Source: Fictibacillus norfolkensis
Lineage (GTDB): Bacteria; Bacillota; Bacilli; Bacillales; Fictibacillaceae
Assembly (NCBI RefSeq): GCF_014836645.1
Contig: NZ_JACSQM010000004.1
Location: 62,001-126,000 of the forward strand
Direction of reading: 5' to 3'
DNA: 64,000 bases
Under the pieces are notes generated by a model. It saw nothing but the letters and a program-made list of their open reading frames with translations. It was not told the DNA's origin and did not search any database. The position numbers and the translations under genes were made by a program. Shown in pieces: positions 17,888 through 26,169 of this stretch. The stretch's first letter is position 1; every line of letters begins with the position of its first letter.

Positions 17888-18017
17888 ATTGATTTCCGTT
17901 TCAGGTGCTCGCTTTCCGCGGGGCAGGCAGTGAGCCGCATTTGGACGTTTCGCTTTTAAGTGGCTCACCTGCCCACCTGTCCTAGCCGAGAGTCTCGCAC
18001 CTTGCACTCCAATCAAC
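17888..18017 (-). repeat. interspersed structured repeat, copy A
   Basis: About 130 bp. Read on the minus strand it begins GTTGATTGGAGTGCAAGG and ends GAAACGGAAATCAAT. It aligns along its length with copy C (34358-34486): shared blocks include AAGGTGCGAGACTC, GTGAAACGT-like, CTGCCCCG and GAAAGCGAGCA. An internal imperfect palindrome is built from GGGCAGGTGAGCC and its counterpart. No coding capacity; the overlapping open frames are chance. Confidence 0.75.
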
Positions 18018-18094
18018 CCATCTTCGAAGAAAAGAAAAGGCCCTTTTCTGTAAGATTGTTGCTTTTAGGACGTTTTCGTTTCTTCCTCTAGCAA

Positions 18095-18425
18095 GTTGAT
18101 TGTAGCGTAAGGTTGCCTGCCACATGAGGAGCTTCTCGCAAGGCATGCGACGAGGAAGTTCACTTCTTTAGCATAGACTTGTAGACGCAGGAGCAGAGAG
18201 ACAACCTTGAAGCGGTCAGGTGGAGACTCCTAAAGGCGCAAAGTGGCAGTACGAAAAGTGGAAGTGACTCGTTCAGCCCCGACAAGCAAAAGGTAAATGG
18301 GCTTGGAAGGCGTACTTTGCCTTCTTGAACGTTTACCTTTGACCTCGAGGGGCTAGTCACTGCAACTAGACAGGAGGCTCACTGTTCGCCCCATAGAAAG
18401 CGAGCAACCTGGAGCGGAAATCAAC
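18095..18425 (+). repeat. interspersed structured repeat, copy B (expanded)
   Basis: It shares the termini of copies A and C (GTTGATTGTAGCG at the left; CATAGAAAGCGAGC and GGAGCGGAAATCAAC at the right) but is 331 bp. The interior holds two further inverted repeats: AAGGTTG/CAACCTT (18109-18208) and a nested 99-nt hairpin (18263-18361). It is head-to-head with copy A, 77 bp away. The whole stretch 17814-18494 contains no credible gene. Confidence 0.7.
18263..18361 (+). repeat. nested hairpin inside repeat copy B
   Basis: Four collinear pairs of arms: AGTGACT/AGTCACT, AGCCCC/GGGGCT, AAAGGTAAA/TTTACCTTT and GGAAGGC/GCCTTC, with short internal loops between them. This regular layout indicates selection for, or origin from, a long RNA or DNA hairpin. 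Confidence 0.7.
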
Positions 18426-18494
18426 TACTTTCAGGAAAGGACAATGTATATGAAAACAGTTTTTAGAAAAAGCAAATATCGATTATAGGAATAG

Positions 18495-18524
18495 AAAAAA
18501 GCTCCCGAAGATGGGAGCTTTTCA
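18495..18524. terminator. terminator of ispG
   Basis: GCTCCC-GAAGA-TGGGAGC hairpin. On the minus strand it is followed by six T residues. Confidence 0.8.
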
Positions 18525-18527
18525 AAT

Positions 18528-19640
18528 TTATACTTGCTGAGCCGCAGCTTCAGCTTTTAACTTCTCTTCATGTGCTTTTGCTAAAATGTCGACTTCTTTC
18601 TTAAGTTCATCTAAAAGCTGATCTTCTGGAATCTTCCTTACGATTTCTCCGTGGCGGAATAACAAACCTTCACCACGCGCTCCAGCGATTCCAATATCCG
18701 CTTCACGAGCCTCTCCAGGTCCGTTTACGGCACATCCAAGTACAGCGACTTTAATAGGTGCACGTACGTTTGAGATATATTCCTCAACTTCGTTTGCGAT
18801 CGAGATAAGATCGATCTCAATACGTCCGCAAGTCGGACAAGAAATCAATGTGGCAGCATCAGAAAGAAGTCCGAAAGATTTCAATAGTTCACGTGCAACC
18901 TTAACTTCTTCAACAGGGTCTGCACTTAGCGAGATACGAACGGTGTTTCCAATCCCTTTATGAAGGATAGCACCCAATCCAGCAGCACTTTTAACGGTAC
19001 CCGCAAAAAGTGTACCTGATTCTGTGATCCCAAGGTGTAAAGGATAATCAAAGGCTTTTGCAGCTTTTTCGTAAGCTTCGATAGCCAGGTTAACATCAGA
19101 TGCTTTCATGGAAACGATAATATCATGAAAATCAAGATCTTCTAGAATTTTAATGTGGTGCAGAGCACTCTCGACCATACCATCTGCAGTAGGATAGCCA
19201 TACTTCTCAAGATATTTCTTCTCAAGAGAGCCCGCGTTAACACCGATTCGAATCGGAATTCCTTTAGCTTTTGCAGCTTTTACTACAGCTTCAACCTTTT
19301 CGCGACGACCGATATTACCTGGATTGATTCTAATCTTGTCTGCTCCACCTTCAATGGCTTTCAGCGCTAGCTTATAATCAAAATGAATGTCTACAACTAG
19401 TGGAATATTAATTCTCTTCTTTATGTCTGCGATTGCTTCGGCAGCTCGCATATCAGGACATGCAACACGTACCACTTGGCAGCCCGCTTCTTCCAAACGT
19501 AAAATTTCAGCTACTGTAGCCTCAACATCGTGTGTCTTTGTTGTTGTCATACTTTGTACAATAACCTGATCAGTACCACCTATTGTTAAGTTTCCTACTT
19601 TTACAGGTCTTGTTTTAGAACGGTGGGTGATTTCACTCAT
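18528..19640 (-). CDS. ispG: 4-hydroxy-3-methylbut-2-enyl-diphosphate synthase
   Basis: IspG (GcpE), 370 aa, the penultimate MEP-pathway enzyme. It converts MEcPP to HMBPP with a [4Fe-4S] cluster. The TIM-barrel half starts with [14 protein letters not shown]. The cluster ligands are present at Cys268 and Cys271 (ISCPTCGR), Cys303 ([11 protein letters not shown]) and Glu310. The last 20 residues form a Glu/Lys/Ala-rich tail. The minus-strand ATG has an AAAAAAGGAGCG site. It is flanked on the left by the repeat-rich gap and on the right by a LysM gene on the same strand. It is orthologous to B. subtilis YqfY by sequence and position. Confidence 0.95.
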   Translation of the reverse strand: MSEITHRSKTRPVKVGNLTIGGTDQVIVQSMTTTKTHDVEATVAEILRLEEAGCQVVRVACPDMRAAEAIADIKKRINIPLVVDIHFDYKLALKAIEGGADKIRINPGNIGRREKVEAVVKAAKAKGIPIRIGVNAGSLEKKYLEKYGYPTADGMVESALHHIKILEDLDFHDIIVSMKASDVNLAIEAYEKAAKAFDYPLHLGITESGTLFAGTVKSAAGLGAILHKGIGNTVRISLSADPVEEVKVARELLKSFGLLSDAATLISCPTCGRIEIDLISIANEVEEYISNVRAPIKVAVLGCAVNGPGEAREADIGIAGARGEGLLFRHGEIVRKIPEDQLLDELKKEVDILAKAHEEKLKAEAAAQQV

Positions 19641-19741
19641 TGGTGAATCGCTCCTTTTTTCAAATTGACAGTATTATTCTGTCCTATCATCAGTTCATTT
19701 TAGCAGGGAACAATTTGTTTTGACAAGTAATGTTATCTCAC

Positions 19742-20065
19742 TTACTTAGAATATAAAGGGAATTTGTAGGTTTTGCCTAATTGTATATTCTCTGGATTGA
19801 CTCCAGGGTTTAATGATTTGAAATCTTTCAGCATAGATACAATGGAATAATTTTTATTAGAATTCAGTTCTTCTACAACAGAAATTAACGTATCTCCAGG
19901 TGTTACTTCATACGTTTTGAAAGTTTGTTTATTCTTATCTTGTTTCTTTTCTGTATGTATTTCTGCGTTGGCAGGACTCGACTGAGGGAGTGTCCCAATT
20001 TTTAAATCATAAGCTACCACATATAGAACAAGCATAATTACACAAACTCTTATGAATCGTTTCAT
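19742..20065 (-). CDS. yqfZ: LysM-domain exported protein (YqfZ-like)
   Basis: Exported or membrane-anchored protein, 107 aa. A single N-terminal hydrophobic segment (about residues 3-20) is followed by a polar linker and one LysM peptidoglycan-binding domain (TYEVTPGDTLISVVEELN ... INPENIQLGKTYKFP-like). I use the second methionine (MKRFIRV) because AAAGGAGAGG is positioned for it. It matches B. subtilis YqfZ by place and architecture. It probably attaches to the cell or spore wall. There is no catalytic domain. Confidence 0.82.
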   Translation of the reverse strand: MKRFIRVCVIMLVLYVVAYDLKIGTLPQSSPANAEIHTEKKQDKNKQTFKTYEVTPGDTLISVVEELNSNKNYSIVSMLKDFKSLNPGVNPENIQLGKTYKFPLYSK

Positions 20066-20233
20066 AAATTCCCTCTCCTTTCGCATATGTAACTATATGC
20101 TTGTCCATTTTCTTTATGACAAGTTTAAAGTGACTTCACTTCTATGGTTGGTGTAAAATGGAAAGGCAGGAAGGACAGAAAAAATAAATTTCTGCGTATT
20201 TTTGTAGTTGTACCGATTGGAGAGGTGAAAATT

Positions 20234-21109
20234 ATGAAAAAAGCAAAAGTACTTGCTCTGCTATCCATAATGGCTGCAGCGCTATTTATTGCTCCTTTAA
20301 CAATGTATGCTGATGCTGCACCTGGCGACATTATCGTTACGTTAGGTGAAAACTTAACAGAAGAACAAAAAAACGAACTATTAAAAGAAATGGACGTTCC
20401 TGCTGATGTAGAATCTGTTGTTGTTACAAACGAAGAAGAACATCAATACTTAGGTAACTATATTTCAAAAGCGCAAATCGGATCAAAAGCGATCTCGTCG
20501 ACAAAGATTACAATTGGTGATAAAGACCAAGGGTTGTCGGTCAAGACCAATAATATTAATTGGGTAACAGAAGAAATGTATATGAACGCTTTAACAACTG
20601 CAGGTGTGACAGATGCGGAGATCTATGTAACAGCTCCATTTAAAGTTTCAGGAACAGCTGCTTTAACAGGTATTATAAAAGCGTACGAGTCTACAGCGCA
20701 GATTGAGATTCCAGAAGCTCAAAAACAAGTGGCGAATGAAGAGATGGTAAAGACTGCAGAACTTGGTGAGAGAATCGGAACGAAAGAAGCCACCGAGCTG
20801 ATGACACGTGTCAAAGAAGAAATTGCAAAAAATCCGGTACAATCAGAAGAAGATCTGCGAGCTTTGATTGAAAAAGTCGCAAAAGACATGAGGATTGAAC
20901 TTACACAAGAAGAACTGAACGGGTTGCTTGCGCTGTTCAATAAGATGAAAGATCTAAATATCGATTGGGATCAAGTTCAAAAAGGATTAAAGGACATCAG
21001 TGATAATCTTGGTAATTTCTTAAATGATGAGGGGACTCAGTCTTTTTTCCAAAAGATTATTGATTTCTTTATGGCCATCATTGATGCGATCAGATCACTC
21101 TTTAAATAG
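20234..21109 (+). CDS. DUF1002 secreted protein (YpuA-like)
   Basis: Secreted protein, 291 aa. The signal peptide covers about residues 1-28 (MKKAKVLALLSIMAAALF...YADA), followed by the DUF1002 domain with the typical ENLTEEQKNELLKEM opening and QIGSKAISSTKI. The C-terminal third contains helical segments and ends in a hydrophobic stretch. Length and layout resemble B. subtilis YpuA. GGAGAGGTG precedes the ATG at 20234, and the longer frame is unlikely. Function unknown. A strong terminator follows. Confidence 0.85.
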   Translation: MKKAKVLALLSIMAAALFIAPLTMYADAAPGDIIVTLGENLTEEQKNELLKEMDVPADVESVVVTNEEEHQYLGNYISKAQIGSKAISSTKITIGDKDQGLSVKTNNINWVTEEMYMNALTTAGVTDAEIYVTAPFKVSGTAALTGIIKAYESTAQIEIPEAQKQVANEEMVKTAELGERIGTKEATELMTRVKEEIAKNPVQSEEDLRALIEKVAKDMRIELTQEELNGLLALFNKMKDLNIDWDQVQKGLKDISDNLGNFLNDEGTQSFFQKIIDFFMAIIDAIRSLFK

Positions 21110-21113
21110 ACAT

Positions 21114-21148
21114 AAAAAAAGCGGCTTCCAGGCCGCTTTTTTATTTTT
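21114..21148. terminator. bidirectional terminator between DUF1002 and DUF1189 genes
   Basis: AAAAGCGGC/GCCGCTTTT stem with a 6-nt loop, A-run on the left and T-run on the right. Confidence 0.85.
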
Positions 21149-21680
21149 TTCTTGGAATCTTTGTAATAGAGAGAACACAAATGAGAAAAGCCAACATCCA
21201 AAACCACAGAAATGAATAAGGGATATGTACGTTTCCAAAAAAAAGGGCTGTTAGTAATACTGATGGAATGGTGATGGAGTAACACGATAGTACCCATAGG
21301 TGTCTGTATGATTGTTTTCTTTTAAGAAGTTTTGTAACTGGAATGGCTATGACAGCTAGAACTGATGCACCAGAAAACAAAATACCTGAAAAGAGAACAT
21401 ACATCACTACATAAATGACAGCAATGATGATAGGGAAAATACTATCCAATGTGGAAGCGAAGTTTTGCATTTGATCAGGGTTCAAACCAAAACTCTCAAA
21501 ATTGTTCAAAGGTTTATTTTTAGACATAAGACTCACTAAAAATAAGCTGAAAACAGGTATCATACATAAGAGCGTCAATAATAATACATATAGGATGGTA
21601 CTGCCGACCCCTAAGAAACGGAAATTTGCGATAGATTTGAATGACCACAAACTTTTAATAAAACGGATATGTAATTTCAT
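21141..21680 (-). CDS. DUF1189-like membrane protein (YqgB-like, short)
   Basis: Membrane protein, 179 aa with about four to five helices. The N-terminal KLHIRFIKSLWSFKSIANFRFLGVGSTILYVLLLTLL is typical of DUF1189 proteins (B. subtilis YqgB), which are usually longer because of an external domain after helix 1. Here the segment between helices 1 and 2 is only about 50 residues, so the domain seems reduced. The start is the methionine after AAAGGAGC, 60 bp inside the frame. Convergent with the DUF1002 gene. Function unknown. Confidence 0.7.
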   Translation of the reverse strand: MKLHIRFIKSLWSFKSIANFRFLGVGSTILYVLLLTLLCMIPVFSLFLVSLMSKNKPLNNFESFGLNPDQMQNFASTLDSIFPIIIAVIYVVMYVLFSGILFSGASVLAVIAIPVTKLLKRKQSYRHLWVLSCYSITIPSVLLTALFFGNVHIPYSFLWFWMLAFLICVLSITKIPRKK

Positions 21681-21784
21681 GTGAGAAGCTCCTTTAATTG
21701 ATAGCATAATTAGTGTACATGAACCGGGAACTTTCGACAATATGCTTCATTTGTAAAGGTAATGTTACAAATGCTCTATTTTTA

Positions 21785-21813
21785 TTTACACAAACAATAC
21801 AAATAGAGATAAT
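21785..21813 (+). promoter_or_regulatory. SigA promoter of the Na/Pi cotransporter gene
   Basis: TTTACA, 17-bp spacer, GATAAT. An 8-bp inverted repeat (ATTTGTAA...TTACAAAT, 21749-21772) lies directly upstream and may be an operator. Confidence 0.6.
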
Positions 21814-21855
21814 GGCGTAGGTTGATAAAAGATAGTTAATAAGGAGCTGTAAACA

Positions 21856-23475
21856 TTGAATTATCAAGAAATGTTATTTCAATTTATCGGAGGACTGGGG
21901 ATCTTCTTATTTGGTATTAAGTACATGGGAGATGGCCTTCAAAACTCTGCAGGAGACCGATTACGAGAAATACTTGATAAATTAACAACAAATCCTTTTA
22001 TGGGAGTTTTAGCAGGGATATTTGTAACAGTATTAATTCAAAGTAGTTCGGGTACGACTGTTCTTACTGTCGGACTAGTGAATGCTGGTTTCTTAACATT
22101 ACGCCAGGCTATTGGTGTCATCATGGGTGCCAATATCGGTACTACGATTACATCATTCATTATCGGTATCGATGTAGGAGAATACGCACTGCCAATCATT
22201 GCAGTTGGTTCGATCTTAATATTCTTCTTTAAGAATCCTAAATACAATTATTTTGGACAGATCACTTTCGGTTTTGGAGCACTATTCCTAGGTCTTGAAC
22301 TAATGGGAGATGGTATGAAGCCACTACGCAGTCTTCAATCATTTCAAGATTTAACTGTTTCTATGAGTGATAATCCGATTCTTGGTGTAGTAATTGGTAC
22401 GTTATTTACGGTAATCGTTCAATCATCAAGTGCAACAATCGGGATCTTACAAGAACTTTACTCTCAAAATATGATTGATTTAAAAGCTGCACTACCTGTG
22501 TTGTTCGGTGATAATATAGGAACGACGATCACAGCTATTCTCGCAGCGATTGGAACGACAGTTGCAGCAAGACGTGCTGCTCTAACACATGTTATCTTTA
22601 ACTTACTTGGAACACTGATCTTCTTAATCATACTCGTTCCATTCAGGCACTATATTGAATTTTTATCAACAAAATTAGATTTAGAACCTGCTATGCAGAT
22701 TGCCTTTGCGCATGGAACATTTAATGTGACTAACGTTCTTATCCAATTCTGGTTTATTGGGGCATTAGCTTACATCGTTACAAAGTTAATAAAAGGCGAA
22801 GATGTTCTCATTGAATACAAAGCAAAACATCTCGATGAAATCGTACTAGAAACTGCTCCGTCATTAGCTATTAGACAAGCGAAACAAGAGATCATTCGAA
22901 TGGCTAACTACTCGCAGAACGGTTTAAAAGAAGCGATCACATATTTGAACGAAAAAGATAAGAAGAATGCAGATCTTGCCCTGCAATATGAAGAAGCGAT
23001 TAACAACTTAGATCGCCAAATCACTGCATACTTGGTCAAATTGTCTGCTCATCCATTAACTCCACAAGAATCGAACGAACACTCTATGCTGTTAGATACT
23101 TCTCGTGATATAGAGCGCATTGGAGATCATATGGAGAATATTATTGAGCTTGTGGACTATCAATTACGAAACAATGTACGATTAACAGATACCGCAAAAC
23201 AGGACCTTGATGAAATGTTCACGTTAACAGTTTCTACTGTTGATAAAGCGGTTAAGGCACTTGAAGAAGGTAATGTTGAACTTGCTAAGGAAGTCTTAAG
23301 CTTAGAAGACAAAATTGATAAGATGGAACGTACACTACGTAAGCAACATATCATGCGTATGAATGAAGGTCAGTGTGATGGAAATGCTGGTATCGTCTTC
23401 GTTGATATCATCAGCAACCTTGAAAGAATAGGTGATCATGCTGTAAACATTGCAGAAGCAGTATTAGAGAAGTAA
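21856..23475 (+). CDS. Na+/phosphate cotransporter with PhoU-like domain
   Basis: Sodium-phosphate symporter of the NptA/type II family, 539 aa. Two inverted half-repeats each carry the diagnostic QSSS motif: IQSSSGTTVLTVG (about residue 60) and VQSSSATIGIL (about 193). The C-terminal about 200 residues form a cytoplasmic PhoU-like helical domain (DTSRDIERIGDHMENI and SNLERIGDHAVNIAE). The TTG start is chosen because AAGGAGC precedes it, and it is the only good site. It is a low-affinity phosphate route distinct from the Pst system 8 kb downstream. No Pho box is visible upstream. Confidence 0.9.
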   Translation: MNYQEMLFQFIGGLGIFLFGIKYMGDGLQNSAGDRLREILDKLTTNPFMGVLAGIFVTVLIQSSSGTTVLTVGLVNAGFLTLRQAIGVIMGANIGTTITSFIIGIDVGEYALPIIAVGSILIFFFKNPKYNYFGQITFGFGALFLGLELMGDGMKPLRSLQSFQDLTVSMSDNPILGVVIGTLFTVIVQSSSATIGILQELYSQNMIDLKAALPVLFGDNIGTTITAILAAIGTTVAARRAALTHVIFNLLGTLIFLIILVPFRHYIEFLSTKLDLEPAMQIAFAHGTFNVTNVLIQFWFIGALAYIVTKLIKGEDVLIEYKAKHLDEIVLETAPSLAIRQAKQEIIRMANYSQNGLKEAITYLNEKDKKNADLALQYEEAINNLDRQITAYLVKLSAHPLTPQESNEHSMLLDTSRDIERIGDHMENIIELVDYQLRNNVRLTDTAKQDLDEMFTLTVSTVDKAVKALEEGNVELAKEVLSLEDKIDKMERTLRKQHIMRMNEGQCDGNAGIVFVDIISNLERIGDHAVNIAEAVLEK

Positions 23476-23480
23476 AATGA

Positions 23481-23513
23481 AACCAAGAGGCTTTTAGCCT
23501 CTTGGTTTTTTTA
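23481..23513 (+). terminator. terminator of the Na/Pi cotransporter gene
   Basis: An 11-bp stem AACCAAGAGGC with complement and 5-nt loop, followed by seven T residues. Confidence 0.85.
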
Positions 23514-23531
23514 TATAAAGGAGAAGTACAT

Positions 23532-24014
23532 ATGGATATTTTATATTGGATCATTATCGGTATAGCTTTTGCCATTAGCTTTATCGCATTGGTCTATCCC
23601 ATCTTACCGGGTGTATTATTTCTTGCAGCGGGTTTTATCATCTATGGATTTGCGTTTTCGTTCGAACCGTTCACACCATTCTTCATCATTGTTCAGGTGA
23701 TATTGTTTATCAGTTTATTTATTGTTGACTATGTAGGAAATACATACGCAGTGAAGAAAAAAGGCGGGTCAAAGGCTGCTCTATGGGGAAGTACGATCGG
23801 TTTGATCGCAGGACCATTTGTAATTCCTGTAGCAGGGATCTTGATCGGACCGTTTATAGGTGCTGTGTTAGCGGAACTTCTTTTTCAAAAGAAAGGACTC
23901 AAAGCACCTGTATCAATAGGGATAGGGACTGTTCTTGCCTTTGTCGGTACCACTCTAATAAAAGTGATAACGCAAGCCATAATGATTGGTTATTTTTATT
24001 TCCAAGTCTTATAA
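23532..24014 (+). CDS. yqgC: DUF456 membrane protein YqgC
   Basis: DUF456 membrane protein, 160 aa, the same length as B. subtilis YqgC. About five transmembrane helices include the glycine-rich pair GSTIGLIAGPFVIPVAGILIGPFIGAV. An AAAGGAG site lies just before the ATG at 23532. The frame's extra ten residues overlap the upstream terminator and are rejected. Function unknown. In B. subtilis it also precedes sodA; here the tRNA cluster is in between. Confidence 0.87.
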   Translation: MDILYWIIIGIAFAISFIALVYPILPGVLFLAAGFIIYGFAFSFEPFTPFFIIVQVILFISLFIVDYVGNTYAVKKKGGSKAALWGSTIGLIAGPFVIPVAGILIGPFIGAVLAELLFQKKGLKAPVSIGIGTVLAFVGTTLIKVITQAIMIGYFYFQVL

Positions 24015-24104
24015 ACGCTCTTGCTAATTAAGTACCACCATGCTATATTATTTTTGTTCTGAAAAAGCACATGTGTTCGTTTGAACTAATTATTAAAAAT
24101 ATTA

Positions 24105-24134
24105 TTGACTTTAAATGAGACATCGTGCTATAGT
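24105..24134 (+). promoter_or_regulatory. promoter of the tRNA operon
   Basis: TTGACT, 18-bp spacer, TATAGT, ending 33 bp upstream of the first tRNA. Confidence 0.7.
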
Positions 24135-24167
24135 AGTTCTTGTCCTTAACAAACGTTAAGACGTTAT

Positions 24168-24242
24168 TCCACAGTAGCTCAGTGGTAGAGCTATCGGCTG
24201 TTAACCGATCGGTCGTAGGTTCGAGTCCTACCTGTGGAGCCA
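24168..24242 (+). tRNA. tRNA-Asn (GTT)
   Basis: 75 nt with encoded CCA. Acceptor TCCACAG/CTGTGGA pairs perfectly. Anticodon GTT in CTGTTAA, and T loop TTCGAGT. Confidence 0.95.
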
Positions 24243-24246
24243 TTTT

Positions 24247-24323
24247 GGCGGTGTAGCTCAGCTGGCTAGAGCGTACGGTTCATACCCGTGAGGTCGTGGG
24301 TTCGACTCCCTCCGCCGCTACCA
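24247..24323 (+). tRNA. tRNA-Met (CAT), elongator type
   Basis: 77 nt with encoded CCA. Acceptor GGCGGTG/CGCCGCT, anticodon CAT in TTCATAC. A paired first base rules out initiator tRNA. The T stem GTGGG/CCCTC has one T-T mismatch (position 50:64). Confidence 0.9.
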
Positions 24324-24344
24324 AAATGTTTTTTTACTCACGAT

Positions 24345-24421
24345 GGCGGTCGTGGCGAAGTGGTTAACGCATCGGATTGTGGTTCCGACATTCGGGGGTT
24401 CGATTCCCCTCGTCCGCCCCA
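24345..24421 (+). tRNA. tRNA-His (GTG)
   Basis: 77 nt including the extra 5' G (position -1) opposite the discriminator C, diagnostic for His. Anticodon GTG in TTGTGGT. The acceptor stem GCGGTCG/CGTCCGC has one T-T mismatch (5:68). Confidence 0.92.
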
Positions 24422-24446
24422 TAACATTTACATAAGTTTCTCTATT

Positions 24447-24523
24447 GGACCCTTAGCTCAGTTGGTCAGAGCGGTCGGCTCATAACCGATTGGTCGTAGG
24501 TTCGAGTCCTACAGGGTCCACCA
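24447..24523 (+). tRNA. tRNA with CAT anticodon, probably tRNA-Ile2 (lysidine type)
   Basis: 77 nt with encoded CCA. Acceptor GGACCCT/AGGGTCC pairs perfectly. Anticodon CAT in CTCATAA. The body closely resembles Bacillus tRNA-Ile(CAU), in which TilS modifies C34, and differs from the elongator Met tRNA at 24247. Confidence 0.85.
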
Positions 24524-24530
24524 TAATCGA

Positions 24531-24623
24531 GGAGGTATACCCAAGTCCGGCTGAAGGGATCGGTCTTGAAAACCGACAGGGGTTTAACGACCCGCGGGGG
24601 TTCGAATCCCTCTACCTCCTCCA
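24531..24623 (+). tRNA. tRNA-Ser (TGA)
   Basis: 93 nt with a long variable arm as expected for Ser. Anticodon TGA in CTTGAAA; acceptor GGAGGTA/TACCTCC; encoded CCA. Confidence 0.95.
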
Positions 24624-24770
24624 TTACATATTTGTTTTAAATGAAAATTGCCTCGATAGCTATGAGCGTTACAGCACGAGTAAGCTCCGAGTTGTCTCGA
24701 CGGATACACACTAGAAGAAGACGTGTAGAGGAAGAGACACAGTAATTACATTTTGGTTTTGAAAATTTTT

Positions 24771-24846
<76 letters not shown>

Positions 24847-24861
24847 TACATATACAACATC

Positions 24862-24897
24862 AACCTTACGATAAGCGTCTTCGTAAGGTTTTTTTAT
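24862..24897 (+). terminator. terminator of the tRNA operon
   Basis: A 10-bp stem AACCTTACGA/TCGTAAGGTT with a 9-nt loop and a T7 tail. Confidence 0.85.
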
Positions 24898-24924
24898 GTT
24901 TAAGAAGGGTACAGGGTTTAAGAA

Positions 24925-24953
24925 TTGAAAGTTGATTCTAAATTTGATAAGGT
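24925..24953 (+). promoter_or_regulatory. candidate sodA promoter
   Basis: TTGAAA, 17 bp, TAAGGT, about 110 bp upstream of the sodA start. The -10 is imperfect. Confidence 0.4.
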
Positions 24954-25064
24954 AAACATGTTGAATACTTTCTAAACAAGAAAGTTGATTAAATGGGTTT
25001 CACTTTTCAAGTAACTCTTGAAAATGAACATAAAAATTTTACATATTATGAGGAGGAAATGAAC

Positions 25065-25676
25065 ATGGCTAAATTTGAACTGCCTGCATTACCTTATGAA
25101 ACAAGTGCACTTGAACCGCATATCGACAAAGAAACAATGGAGATCCACCACGGTCGCCATCACAAAACATACGTTGATAACTTAAACGCTGCTCTTGAAG
25201 GGCAAGCTGAGTTTGAAAACAAAAGCTTGGAAGATCTTTTAACTAACTTAGATGCACTTCCACAGAGCATCCAAAACGCTGTCAGAAACAATGGCGGTGG
25301 ACATGCTAACCATAGTTTATTCTGGGAAGTGATCGCACCAGGTGGAGCAAACACTCCTTCAGGTGAGCTTGCTGACAAGATCAACAGCAAATTTGGAAGT
25401 CTTGATGCATTTAAAGAAGAGTTTGCGAACGCTGGAAAAACAAGATTCGGTTCTGGCTGGGCTTGGCTAGTAGTAAACAATGGAGAACTTGAAGTGACAA
25501 GTACTCCAAACCAAGATAATCCGGTTATGGAAGGAAAGACACCTATCCTCGGACTTGATGTTTGGGAGCACGCTTACTATCTAAAATATCAAAACAAGCG
25601 TCCTGATTACATTTCAGCGTTCTGGAACGTTGTAAACTGGGATGAAGTTGAAAAGCGTTACAACGAAGCAAAATAA
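25065..25676 (+). CDS. sodA: superoxide dismutase (Mn type)
   Basis: Fe/Mn-family superoxide dismutase, 203 aa, like B. subtilis SodA (202 aa). It converts superoxide to oxygen and peroxide. Metal ligands are His28 (EIHHGRHH), His83 (HANHSLFW), Asp165 and His169 (DVWEHAYY). GGHANH around residues 78-83 favours Mn. The start is the second of two near ATGs: [12 protein letters not shown] matches the family, with GAGGAGG upstream. The longer frame is rejected. Terminated by the hairpin at 25687. Confidence 0.95.
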   Translation: MAKFELPALPYETSALEPHIDKETMEIHHGRHHKTYVDNLNAALEGQAEFENKSLEDLLTNLDALPQSIQNAVRNNGGGHANHSLFWEVIAPGGANTPSGELADKINSKFGSLDAFKEEFANAGKTRFGSGWAWLVVNNGELEVTSTPNQDNPVMEGKTPILGLDVWEHAYYLKYQNKRPDYISAFWNVVNWDEVEKRYNEAK

Positions 25677-25937
25677 TTACGTAACTAAGCCGCTGGCATG
25701 CCAGTGGCTTTTTATTATGCCTTTATCATGAATTTCATAATGGTCAGATAATGTTACAAGTAATTCATCTAGCATGAAGTTGCCATCACCAAAGGGAACA
25801 GTGGACTGAACAACAAACACGTTCTTGGATTGAAAATACCAAAGTAGTCGTTGATCAGCATTTTTATTTTTAGGACTCTGAAAGGATTGAATCAAGATTT
25901 CTTCATCAACAGAATCAAATATCCAATACTCAAACAA
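25677..25937 (-). CDS. hypothetical protein, 86 aa
   Basis: An unrecognised small soluble protein. It starts with TTG, but the site AAGGAGTG is 8-9 bp upstream, which is good evidence that it is translated. It is convergent with sodA and its stop codon abuts the sodA stop, so the sodA terminator lies inside its 3' coding end. Composition is aromatic and acidic (MFEYWIFDSVDEE, LLWYFQSKNVFVVQS). No transmembrane segment, cysteine pair or known motif is visible. Function unknown. Confidence 0.6.
   Translation of the reverse strand: MFEYWIFDSVDEEILIQSFQSPKNKNADQRLLWYFQSKNVFVVQSTVPFGDGNFMLDELLVTLSDHYEIHDKGIIKSHWHASGLVT
25687..25715 (+). terminator. terminator of sodA
   Basis: A 10-bp stem AAGCCGCTGG/CCAGTGGCTT (one G-U pair) with CATG loop and T5 tail, lying inside the convergent small gene. 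Confidence 0.75.
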
Positions 25938-25965
25938 AATCGTTCACTCCTTCTTTGCAAAATGT

Positions 25966-26090
25966 TGTTCTTTAAAAGTTTTGTTGATCTTGAATGTTTC
26001 TTTTTCACTTACTATGTAACCTAGAGTCAACCGAGAGTGGAGATTAACTACTTTTAAAGAGCATCAATGTATTCGAAAACAACTTTGCAA
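25966..26090 (+). repeat. degenerate relic of the interspersed repeat (copy D)
   Basis: Flank-like sequences of the repeat family survive without the palindromic core: TTTAAAAGTTTTGTTG on the left, and GGAGATTAACTACTTT then CAATGTATTCGAAAACA on the right. The right side matches GGAAATCAACTACTTT and CAATGTATATGAAAACA next to copy B. Confidence 0.4.
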
Positions 26091-26169
26091 TAAAATCCAA
26101 TTTCTTTAAAAGTGAATAGCTCCTATCGTCTTGAAAGACACTAACGACGAAATGTAAGGGGGCGAAAAC

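Noticed and set aside
18160..18360. Open frame inside repeat copy B
   Set aside because: Its composition is dictated by the hairpin repeat; no ribosome-binding site.
17888..18425. Insertion sequence or CRISPR array in the repeat-rich gap
   Set aside because: No transposase, no terminal duplication evident, and no regularly spaced short direct repeats.
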